Source of the DNA: Betaproteobacteria bacterium
Lineage (GTDB): Bacteria; Pseudomonadota; Gammaproteobacteria; Burkholderiales; Burkholderiaceae_C
Assembly (NCBI GenBank): GCA_005884255.1
Contig: VBDL01000177.1
Location: forward strand, 1-7,979
Direction: 5' to 3'
Length of the DNA: 7,979 nucleotides
The notes beneath the pieces were generated by a model. It was not told the DNA's origin. It did not search any database and saw only the letters and a list, made by a program, of their open reading frames with translations. Positions 1-6,841 of the stretch are shown piece by piece (position 1 is the stretch's first letter; each line of letters starts with the position of its first letter). The position numbers and the translations under genes were made by a program.

Positions 1-1762
1 CAAGTACGAGGTGCCGCATCGCTTCTCGTCGGAAACCGTCGCACAGGCCGCGAAGCTGCCGGAGCAGATCCGCGCCAGCGACCGCAAGCACCGCGTCGAT
101 CTCACCGACGTGCCGCTGGTCACGATCGACGGCGAAGACGCGCGCGACTTCGACGACGCGGTGTACTGCGAGCCGGCCAAGGTGGGCCGCAGCAAAGGCT
201 GGCGGCTCATCGTGGCCATCGCCGACGTGAGCCATCACGTGAAGCCGGGCGAGCCCATCGATGAAGACGCGTACGAGCGCGCGACCTCGGTGTATTTTCC
301 GCGGCGAGTGATTCCGATGCTGCCGGAAAAGCTCTCCAACGGCCTGTGCTCGTTGAACCCGGAAGAGGATCGTTTGGCGATGGTGTGCGACATGCTCGTC
401 ACCGTCACCGGCGATATCCACGCCTACCAGTTCTATCCGGCGGTGATGTGCTCGCATGCGCGCTTCACCTACACCGAGGTGGCGGCCATCCTCGCCAACA
501 CGCGCGGGCCCGAGGCGGCGCGGCGCGAGGCGGTGGTGCCGCATCTGCTGAACCTGCACGAGGTCTATCGGGCGCTGCTCAAGCATCGCGGCGGGCGCGG
601 CGCGATCGACTTCGAGACCACCGAGACGCAGATCGTCTGCGATGACAACGGCCGTATCGAGAAGATCGTGCCGCGCGTGCGCACCGAGGCGCACCGGCTG
701 ATCGAAGAGTCCATGCTCGCGGCCAACGTGTGCGCGGCCGACTTCATCGAAGGCGCCAAGCACCCCGCGCTGTACCGCGTGCACGAGGGGCCGACGCCGG
801 AGAAGAAGATCGCGCTGCAGAACTACCTGCGCGCATTGGGCCTGGGCTTCACCATCGGCGACGATCCGGTGCCGGGCGAACTCCAGGCCATCGCGCAGGC
901 CACGAAGGACCGGCCCGACGCGGCGCAGATCCACTCGATGCTGCTGCGCTCGATGCAGCAGGCCATCTACACCGCGACCAACAGCGGTCACTTCGGCCTG
1001 GCCTACGAGGCCTACACGCACTTCACCAGCCCGATTCGCCGCTATCCCGACCTGCTGGTGCACCGCGTGATCAAGGCGCTGCTCGCGGCCAAGCGCTACC
1101 ACCTCGCCAGCGGCGCGATCGAGGACGCGCCCGTGCGCCGCGGCGGCAAGGCGGTGAAGCCGAGCACCACCGAGGCCGAGCACTGGGAGGCCGCCGGTGT
1201 GCACTGCAGCGCCAACGAGCGGCGCGCCGACGAAGCCTCGCGCGATGTCGAGGCCTGGCTCAAGTGCCGCTACATGCGCGAGCATCTGGGCGAGGAGTAC
1301 GCCGGCACGGTGAGCGCGGTGACGAGCTTCGGTCTGTTCGTGCAGCTCGACGGGCTGTACGTCGAGGGCCTGGTGCACATCACCGAACTCGGCGGCGAGT
1401 ACTACCGTTTCGACGAGGTGCGCCAGGAACTGCGCGGCGAGCGCACCGGCGTGCGCTATGCCGTCGGGGCGCGCGTGCGCGTGCAGGTCAGCCGCGTCGA
1501 CCTCGACGGCCGCAAGATCGATTTCCGCCTGGTGCGCGAGGTCGACCTGCTGGGTCGCGGTGCTCGCTCGGCGGCGCCGGGAGACGAGCTCAAGGCGCTG
1601 AAGGAAGCCGACCGCGGTGCCAAGCGCGCAGCGAAGTCGGCACGCGCGGGCAAGACGACGAAGAGCGGCAAGTCGTCGTCGGCATCGCCGGAGAAGATCA
1701 CTGCCGCAGCGCGGGCACAGGGCGTGCGCGCCGAAAGGCGCGGCAAGCGCGCCCGGCGCTAA
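1..1762 (+). CDS. rnr: Ribonuclease R (3' part; 5' end outside window)
   Basis: RNase R is a processive 3'-to-5' exoribonuclease that degrades structured RNA and takes part in rRNA and tmRNA-linked quality control in the cytoplasm. The frame is open from base 2, so the GTG at 11 is internal and not the start. Numbering from that GTG, the RNB active-site motif IDGEDARDFDDAVY is at residues 39-52. Its Asp40, Asp46, Asp48 and Asp49 match the spacing of E. coli Asp272, 278, 280 and 281, so about 230 N-terminal residues (helix-turn-helix and cold-shock domains) lie to the left of the window. The second RNB signature, HFTSPIRRYPDLLVHR, is at 337-352, an S1 domain follows at about 427-508, and a Lys/Arg-rich tail ends at 583. 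The linker between RNB and S1 is about 11 residues longer than in E. coli. The gene ends in TAA, 4 bases from the stop of the converging nnr. Confidence 0.95.
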   Translation, partial: KYEVPHRFSSETVAQAAKLPEQIRASDRKHRVDLTDVPLVTIDGEDARDFDDAVYCEPAKVGRSKGWRLIVAIADVSHHVKPGEPIDEDAYERATSVYFPRRVIPMLPEKLSNGLCSLNPEEDRLAMVCDMLVTVTGDIHAYQFYPAVMCSHARFTYTEVAAILANTRGPEAARREAVVPHLLNLHEVYRALLKHRGGRGAIDFETTETQIVCDDNGRIEKIVPRVRTEAHRLIEESMLAANVCAADFIEGAKHPALYRVHEGPTPEKKIALQNYLRALGLGFTIGDDPVPGELQAIAQATKDRPDAAQIHSMLLRSMQQAIYTATNSGHFGLAYEAYTHFTSPIRRYPDLLVHRVIKALLAAKRYHLASGAIEDAPVRRGGKAVKPSTTEAEHWEAAGVHCSANERRADEASRDVEAWLKCRYMREHLGEEYAGTVSAVTSFGLFVQLDGLYVEGLVHITELGGEYYRFDEVRQELRGERTGVRYAVGARVRVQVSRVDLDGRKIDFRLVREVDLLGRGARSAAPGDELKALKEADRGAKRAAKSARAGKTTKSGKSSSASPEKITAAARAQGVRAERRGKRARR

Positions 1763-1766
1763 GCGG

Positions 1767-3254
1767 TCAACCCAGCATCGCGTCGACCAGCTCGGCGGCG
1801 CGTAGCGGACCGCCGTGCCCGCGCTCTGCTGCGCGATCGGCTGCCCGACCATGTCGATGCGCAGCGGCGCAGGCCACCTCGAACGCCGGCACCGATGGCG
1901 ATTGCGCCCACAGCCCGCCGATCCAGCCGGCCAGCACGTCACCGGTGCCGGCGGTGGCCAACAGCGCGTTGCCAGTCGCGTTGATCGCCGGTGCGCCGCC
2001 CGGCGCAGCGATCACGCTGCCCGAGCCCTTGAGCAGCACGACGCAGCGGCAGCGCTCGGCCAGTGCGTGCGCCGCGGCCAGCCGGTCGCTCTGCACGTCG
2101 GCCGTGCTGCGACCGAGCAGGCGTGCGGCCTCCAGCGGATGCGGGGTCAGCACCGTGGGTGCACTGCGCTGAACGAGCAGAGCGAGTAGCGCCGGATCGT
2201 CGGCGATTGCATTGAGGGCATCGGCATCGAGCACCAGCCGGCCGGCGCGCGACAGCAGCACGGCCAAGGCCGCGTGGACCGCGCTGCCGCCGCCGCAGCC
2301 GCAGACCACGGTGCTCGCCTGCAGCACTGGCGGCGAAGAGGTCCACCATTGCGGGCGTGCCATCAGCTCCGGGCGGTGCAGGTCCAGCGTCGGCGCATCG
2401 GCATCGAGCAGGCTCACGTAGACGCGCCCGGCGCCTGCCGCATGGGCCGCTCGTGCAGCCAGCCAGGCGGCGCCGGTCATGCCGGGTGCGCCGCCCACGA
2501 CGGCGACATCGCCGAAGCTGCCCTTGTGTTGCGCATGCCGGCGCGCGTCAGCGATGCGCGGCGCGTCGATGAGCCAAGCCAGCGCGTCGCCGCTACCGCT
2601 GTCGACGCCCAGCGCGTCGAACCACACCGCGCCCGCATGATCACGGCCGTGCGCGGTGAACAGCCCCGGCTTGAGTGTGAGCAGCGATAGCGTGTGATGC
2701 GCCTGCACGGCCACATCGCCGAGCAGACGCCCGCTGTCGGCGTGCAGGCCCGAAGGCAGATCGATGGCCAGGCGCAGCGCCTCGACGCGATTGAGCCGGG
2801 CGATCACTTGCGCGATGTCACCGGCAGGTGCGCGCGTGGCGCCGAGGCCGAGCAGGCCGTCGATCACCAGTTCGGGCGCGAAGGGCAGCTCGAGCGAGGC
2901 CTGCGGCTGCACGCCGGCGGCCTGTGCGCGTGCCAGCGCGTCGCGCGCATCGTCGGGCAGACCTTGCGCCGGCGCGGCGAGCGTGACGCAGACCTGCCGC
3001 CCCAGGCGCTGCAGATGCAGTGCGGCCTCCAGGCCGTCGCCGCCGTTGTTGCCCGGCCCGCAGGCGATCCATACGCGCTGTGCGTGCGGCGCGATGGCCA
3101 GGGCCAGCCGTGCCACGCTCTCGCCGGCGCGCCGCATCAAGCTGTGCGGAGCGAGAGCGACCGCGTTGCGCTGCTCGATCTGGCGCGACGCCGCGATGCC
3201 ATGCAGCGGCCAGTTGCGGCCGCTGCCGAGCACGCGTTCGATGGTCGGGCTCAT
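1767..3254 (-). CDS. nnr: Bifunctional NAD(P)H-hydrate epimerase / ADP-dependent NAD(P)H-hydrate dehydratase
   Basis: This 495-residue protein repairs damaged nicotinamide cofactors. The N-terminal YjeF_N domain epimerises R/S-NAD(P)HX and the C-terminal ribokinase-like domain dehydrates S-NAD(P)HX using ADP. Visible epimerase motifs are GPGNNGGDG (66-74), IDGLLGLG with Asp132, and IDLPSG with Asp165. Dehydratase motifs are HKGSFGDVAVVGG (243-255), LTPHPLEAARLL (369-380), VLLKGSGSVIA (406-416) and AGTGDVLAG (435-443), whose Asp438 is the expected catalytic residue. The length suits the fused two-domain form, and both domains look intact. The ATG at 3254 has only a weak ribosome-binding site nearby; an AAAGG overlaps the dadA stop further upstream, which suggests translational coupling to dadA. 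The next in-frame Met (residue 40) would cut into the domain, so the first ATG is preferred. The gene lies 24 bases after dadA and converges on rnr. Confidence 0.93.
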   Translation of the reverse strand: MSPTIERVLGSGRNWPLHGIAASRQIEQRNAVALAPHSLMRRAGESVARLALAIAPHAQRVWIACGPGNNGGDGLEAALHLQRLGRQVCVTLAAPAQGLPDDARDALARAQAAGVQPQASLELPFAPELVIDGLLGLGATRAPAGDIAQVIARLNRVEALRLAIDLPSGLHADSGRLLGDVAVQAHHTLSLLTLKPGLFTAHGRDHAGAVWFDALGVDSGSGDALAWLIDAPRIADARRHAQHKGSFGDVAVVGGAPGMTGAAWLAARAAHAAGAGRVYVSLLDADAPTLDLHRPELMARPQWWTSSPPVLQASTVVCGCGGGSAVHAALAVLLSRAGRLVLDADALNAIADDPALLALLVQRSAPTVLTPHPLEAARLLGRSTADVQSDRLAAAHALAERCRCVVLLKGSGSVIAAPGGAPAINATGNALLATAGTGDVLAGWIGGLWAQSPSVPAFEVACAAAHRHGRAADRAAERGHGGPLRAAELVDAMLG

Positions 3255-3278
3255 GCGCCCATTGTGGGGCCTGCGCCT

Positions 3279-4562
3279 TTAGCGCAGCCGCTCGATGCCC
3301 AGGCCTTCGGTGTCGATGGCCGGCATGCGGCCGGACAAGGCATCGGCGACGACCCGCGCGCTGCCGCAGGCAAGCGCCCAGCCGCTGGAGCCATGGCCGA
3401 GGCTCAGCCACACCCCGGGCGCGCCGGCAGCGCCCAGCACGGGCGGGCCATCGGGCAGCATCGGACGCGCGCCCTTCCAGCGCTGCACATGGCCGGGCTG
3501 CACGACGCCCGGGAACCAGTCGTCCAGCACCTTGTACAGGGTGGCGATGGCGCGCTCGTTCATGGTCTCAGGGGCGCCGCCGATTTCCGCGCTGCCGGCC
3601 ACGCGCACGCGCTGGCCGAGTCGGCTGATCGCCACCTTGTAGCGCTCGTCCATCAGCGCGGCGCGCGGGCCGAACTCCGGGTGGGCCTCGACGCTGCGCA
3701 GCGGCGCGGTGATCGAATACCCATAGACAGGGGCCAGCGGCAGCGCGATGCCCAGCGGCTGCAGCAGCGCGGTGGCGCCCAGCGCGGCGCACACGACGAC
3801 AGCATCGAAGCTGGCGCTCTGCGCGGGGGGCACGTCGTCGCCGTTGACGAGTTCGCGAAACGTCAACTGCGGCTTGGTGCCGGCCTGCACCGCCAGCACC
3901 TCGGTGTCGAAGCGGAAGTCCGCACCCAGCTGTTGCGCCTCGCCCTTGAGCACCTGCGCAAACAGCCGGCAGTTGCCGACCTCGTCGTCGGGCAGGTGCA
4001 CCGCGGCGTGCAGCGGCATCTGCGGATTGAGCCCCGGCTCGATCAGCCGCGCCGCGTCGCCGCCGATCACGCCGTGATTCACGCCGAGCTCGGCCAGCAT
4101 CGCCAGCCCCGGCTTCAGCGCCCGCAGGTCGCGCTCGCTGCGCGCGAGCACCAGCACGCCCTGCGTGCGTTCGAAATCGATCTTCAGTTCCTTGGCCAGG
4201 TGATGCAGACGCTCGCGGCTGTACAGCGCCAGGCGCTGCATGCGCGGGCGGTTGAGCTGGTACGCGCTCGCACTGCAGGCGCGCCACCAGCGCATCAGCC
4301 AGCGCAGCATCGCGGTGTCGAGCCGCGGGTGCAGGCGCACCGGCGCATGCGCGCTGAACAGATGGCGCAGCACCTTGGCCGGCATCCCCGGTGCGGCCCA
4401 GGGCGTGACATAGCCCGGCGCGATGAGGCCGGCATTGGCAAAGCTCGTTTCCGCGGCGACAGTGCCGCGGCGCTCGAACACGGTGACCTCGTGTCCGTCA
4501 TGCGCGAGCTCATAGGCCGTGGTGACGCCGATGATGCCGGCGCCGATGATGGCGATGCGCAT
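3279..4562 (-). CDS. dadA: D-amino acid dehydrogenase (FAD-dependent, DadA type)
   Basis: DadA is a membrane-associated flavoprotein that oxidatively deaminates D-amino acids (typically D-alanine) to 2-oxo acids and passes electrons to the respiratory chain. The 427-residue product is close to the 432 of E. coli. It begins with the FAD dinucleotide-binding motif GAGIIG (7-12) and the strand-end acid Glu30. It continues with SFANAGLIAPG (40-50) and PWAAPG, both typical of DadA, and ends with GHGSSGWALACGSA (389-402), which matches the DadA C-terminal FAD contact region. The central LPDDEVGNC region corresponds to LPNDETGDC in E. coli. The ATG at 4562 is 3 bases after the amidase stop, and an AAGGG (complement of 4573-4577) lies inside the amidase end as a ribosome-binding site. 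No alanine racemase gene or lrp-like regulator is visible nearby, so the physiological substrate is inferred only from the family. Confidence 0.93.
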   Translation of the reverse strand: MRIAIIGAGIIGVTTAYELAHDGHEVTVFERRGTVAAETSFANAGLIAPGYVTPWAAPGMPAKVLRHLFSAHAPVRLHPRLDTAMLRWLMRWWRACSASAYQLNRPRMQRLALYSRERLHHLAKELKIDFERTQGVLVLARSERDLRALKPGLAMLAELGVNHGVIGGDAARLIEPGLNPQMPLHAAVHLPDDEVGNCRLFAQVLKGEAQQLGADFRFDTEVLAVQAGTKPQLTFRELVNGDDVPPAQSASFDAVVVCAALGATALLQPLGIALPLAPVYGYSITAPLRSVEAHPEFGPRAALMDERYKVAISRLGQRVRVAGSAEIGGAPETMNERAIATLYKVLDDWFPGVVQPGHVQRWKGARPMLPDGPPVLGAAGAPGVWLSLGHGSSGWALACGSARVVADALSGRMPAIDTEGLGIERLR

Positions 4563-4565
4563 ACT

Positions 4566-5862
4566 TCAGAAGCCCTTCAACGCGGCTTCGATGGCCAGTG
4601 ACACCTCGAGCACGCGGTCGTCGGCCATCGCCTCTCTCCACACCATCAGGCCCACGGGCAACTCGTCCTCCGCCTGGCAGGGCAGCGACAGCGCGCAGCC
4701 GTCGAGGAAGTTGATGGCCGCCGGGTTGCGCAGCAGCAGTGCGTTGGCGGCGAAGAAGGCCTTGTCATCGTCGAGCAAAGGTGTCCGCGGCGGCGCGACG
4801 ATGGGCACCGTCGGGCTGAGCAGCGCGTCGTAGCCTTGCATCGCCTGCTGCATGCGGGCGATCCAGGCGCGGCGGGCGTGCATCAGGTCGATGTAGTCGG
4901 TCGCGCTCATCGCTTCGCCGCGGCGAATGCGCTTGGCCACGCGCGGGTCGTACAGTGGTTCCTTGCTGGCAAGCAGCCGGCGATGCCACGCCCAGCTCTC
5001 GGCAGCGGGGAAGCCGCCGGCGGCGTTGAGCTCCCCGAGCTCGTTCAGCGCCGGCAGCGCGATCTCGTCGATGTGCGCGCCCGCGCGGCGCAGCATGGCA
5101 ACGGCACGCTCGAAGGCGCGCGCGACCGTGGCGTCGAGCCCGTCGAGCATCAGCGTCGTCGGCAGCGCGAGGCGCAGCGCCTTCAGCGGCCGGCCCGCAT
5201 GCGCCACGCGACGCGCGGCCAGCACCTCGTGCAGCAGCTGCGCATCGCGCACGGACAGCGTGATTGCGCAGGCCGTGTCGAGCGTGGTCGACAGCGGAAT
5301 GCACCCGTCGGTCGGCACCAGCCGCGCGGTGCTCTTGAAGCCAACCAGGCCTTGCAACGCGGCGGGGATGCGGATCGAGCCGCCGGTGTCCGAGCCGAGC
5401 GCGGCCCAGGCCGCGCCGCAGGCCACCGAGGACGCGCCACCCGAGGTGGATCCGCCGGGAGGCCGGCGTACCGTGGTGCGGGTTGATGCCGACGCCGGAA
5501 AACGCGAACTCGCTGAGGTTGGTGTGGCCGATGAACGCGGCACCGGCCGTGCGCAGGCGCGCCACGGCCGGTGCGTCGGCGCTCGCCGGTGGCGCATCGC
5601 GCAGCGCGAGCGAGCCGCCCGTGGTCGGCTGTCCGCGCACATCGAAGAGGTCCTTCACACTCACGGCGAGCCCGGCCAACGGAGTAGCCGCGGCGGCATG
5701 CCGGTCGACCTCTCGCGCCGCGGCGCGGGCATCGGCATCGAAGCGGCGGATGAAGCTGTGCGTGGCTTGGCTGGCGTGCGCCAGCGAGGCGTCGAGCAGG
5801 GCTTCGGCACGCTGCGCGCCCGAACGAATGGCCTGGGCCGCAGCGGTCAGATCGAGGGTCAT
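4566..5862 (-). pseudogene. Amidase-signature family amidase, broken by an out-of-frame deletion
   Basis: Amidase-signature enzymes hydrolyse C-N amide bonds with a Lys-cisSer-Ser triad. All three elements are present but in two frames. Frame one runs from the ATG at 5862 (MTLDLTAAAQAIRSG) through VSVKDLFDVRG with the catalytic Lys70, to GINPHHGTP ending at 5464. The second frame picks up at about 5462 with PPGGSTSGGASS (cis-Ser at 5442-5444), followed by GSDTGGSIRIPAALQG (nucleophile Ser at 5376-5378), and runs to a TGA at 4566-4568. Family members usually have about 11 residues between GTP and PGGS; here only 4 bases remain, which implies a loss of about 29 bases. The intact protein would be about 440 residues. 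As read, frame one continues into unrelated sequence to a stop at about 4765. It is not a convincing GatA because gatB and gatC are absent. An upstream Met at 5934 was not chosen because the added residues resemble no amidase. Substrate unknown. Confidence 0.85.
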
Positions 5863-5864
5863 GG

Positions 5865-5873
5865 TGCTATACT
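5865..5873 (+). promoter_or_regulatory. Probable extended -10 promoter of rpsB-tsf-pyrH
   Basis: TATACT at 5868-5873 matches five of six bases of the sigma-70 -10 consensus and is preceded by TGC (5865-5867), which is the extended -10 TGn element. No good -35 is seen; CGGTCA at 5844-5849 (18-base spacer) matches 3 of 6. Transcription would start near 5878-5880, giving an rpsB leader of about 137 nt. The promoter overlaps the start region of the divergent amidase gene, whose ATG is at 5860-5862 on the other strand. This is inferred from sequence only. Confidence 0.6.
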
Positions 5874-5876
5874 TTG

Positions 5877-5970
5877 CGGGTTTACCTGAGCGCTGACAGG
5901 GCCAGGTAGACAAATCGCGAACCCGGCTATTCAAAGGTGTTGCGACAAGCAGTTTCCCGCGGAAACCTGT
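5877..5970 (+). promoter_or_regulatory. Structured 5' leader of rpsB (candidate S2 autoregulatory element)
   Basis: The region between the promoter and rpsB has no gene but contains two foldable elements. In the first, 12 contiguous bases pair in two steps: CGGGTT (5877-5882) with AACCCG (5920-5925), and TACCTG (5883-5888) with CAGGTA (5903-5908). This leaves an 11-base one-sided bulge (5909-5919) and a 14-base apical loop. In the second, CAGTTTCC (5951-5958) pairs with GGAAA-C-CTG (5962-5970, one bulged C) across a 3-base loop. The E. coli rpsB leader is known to mediate feedback by S2; that this leader does the same is inference. Neither hairpin is followed by a T-run, so they are not terminators. 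Confidence 0.5.
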
Positions 5971-6016
5971 TCTTGCAATTCGAGCCGGATTTTAGAAGCA
6001 ACCTTCGGAGTTCTCC

Positions 6017-6760
6017 ATGTCCGTCACCATGCGTGAAATGCTGGAAGCGGGTGTCCATTTCGGCCACCAGACGCGCTTCTGGAACCCCAAGATGGCCCCG
6101 TACATCTACGGCCATCGCAACAAGATCCACATCATCAACCTCGAGAAGACGCTGCCCGCGTTCGAGGGAGCGTTGAAGTTCGTGCGCCAGCTCGCGTCCA
6201 AGCGCGGCGCGATCCTGATGGTGGGCACCAAGCGCCAGGCGCGCGACGTCATCGCCAGCGAGGCGCAGCGCGCCGGCATGCCTTACGTCGACCAGCGCTG
6301 GCTCGGCGGCATGCTGACCAACTTCAAGACCGTCAAGGGCTCGCTGAAGAAGCTGAAGGACATGCAGGCGCAGGTCGAGGCCGGCACGCAGCCCGCGATC
6401 AAGAAGGAAGCGCTGATGTTCCAGCGCGAGATCGCGAAGCTCGAAAAGGACATCGGCGGCATCCAGGACATGAACGCGCTGCCCGACGCCATCTTCGTGA
6501 TCGACGTCGGCTACCACAAGATCGCCGTGGCCGAGGCCAAGAAGCTCGGCATACCGGTGATCGGCGTGGTCGACTCCAACCACTCGCCGGAAGACATCGA
6601 CTACGACATCCCGGGCAACGATGACTCGGCCAAGGCGGTGGCGCTGTATGCGCGCGCGGTGGCCGATGCGGTGCTCGAAGGCAAGTCCAACGCGGTCAGC
6701 GAGGTCGTGCAGGCGGCGGCCGGCGGCGACGAGTTCGTCGAGGTCAACGAAGACGCCTGA
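6017..6760 (+). CDS. rpsB: 30S ribosomal protein S2
   Basis: S2 is a late-assembling protein of the small ribosomal subunit, located near S1 on the platform side. The 247-residue product is of normal length and intact. It starts with VTMREMLEAGVHFGHQTRFWNP (S2 signature 1, residues about 3-24, including the HFGH core), continues with QRWLGGMLTNFKT (about 93-105), and has the second signature from PDAIFVIDVGYHKIAVAEA into IPVIGVVDSN (about 156-195). The C-terminus is acidic, as is usual. A GGAG at 6007-6010 lies 6 bases before the ATG and fixes the start. It is the first gene of the rpsB-tsf-pyrH block, preceded by a structured leader and followed by a terminator-like hairpin, suggesting feedback at the front and attenuation before tsf. 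Confidence 0.98.
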   Translation: MSVTMREMLEAGVHFGHQTRFWNPKMAPYIYGHRNKIHIINLEKTLPAFEGALKFVRQLASKRGAILMVGTKRQARDVIASEAQRAGMPYVDQRWLGGMLTNFKTVKGSLKKLKDMQAQVEAGTQPAIKKEALMFQREIAKLEKDIGGIQDMNALPDAIFVIDVGYHKIAVAEAKKLGIPVIGVVDSNHSPEDIDYDIPGNDDSAKAVALYARAVADAVLEGKSNAVSEVVQAAAGGDEFVEVNEDA

Positions 6761-6790
6761 CGCGCTTACCTGCCCGCAGCGCACAACGAG

Positions 6791-6817
6791 AGGGGGCTTC
6801 ACAGGGCCCCCTTTTTT
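6791..6817 (+). terminator. Intrinsic terminator / attenuator between rpsB and tsf
   Basis: AGGGGGC (6791-6797) pairs perfectly with GCCCCCT (6806-6812) around an 8-base loop and runs directly into six T's (6812-6817). This is a textbook rho-independent structure. It lies 30 bases after the rpsB stop and ends 24 bases before the tsf ATG. No separate promoter is evident before tsf, so partial read-through (attenuation) is the likely arrangement. Confidence 0.85.
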
Positions 6818-6841
6818 CAGACAAGACGGAGTTTCATAGAG

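Noticed and set aside
730..2172. A 480-codon plus-strand frame overlapping rnr and nnr
   Set aside because: Arg/Ala-rich shadow in the wrong frame of rnr, which itself carries all the conserved motifs.
3253..3262. Tiny minus-strand ORF (Met-Gly-Ala-stop) overlapping the nnr start as ATGA
   Set aside because: Only three codons, no Shine-Dalgarno of its own; likely chance.
2694..4601. A 635-codon plus-strand open frame opposite dadA and nnr
   Set aside because: It is the antisense shadow of two well-recognised genes in high-GC DNA; its translation is low-complexity (Arg, Ala, Gln, His rich) and has no recognisable domain.
5863..5934. Upstream amidase start at 5934 and a minus-strand amidase promoter
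   Set aside because: The extra 24 residues do not resemble amidase N-termini and would place coding sequence over the rpsB leader; TTGTCT with CTCAGG is too poor a -35/-10 pair to report.
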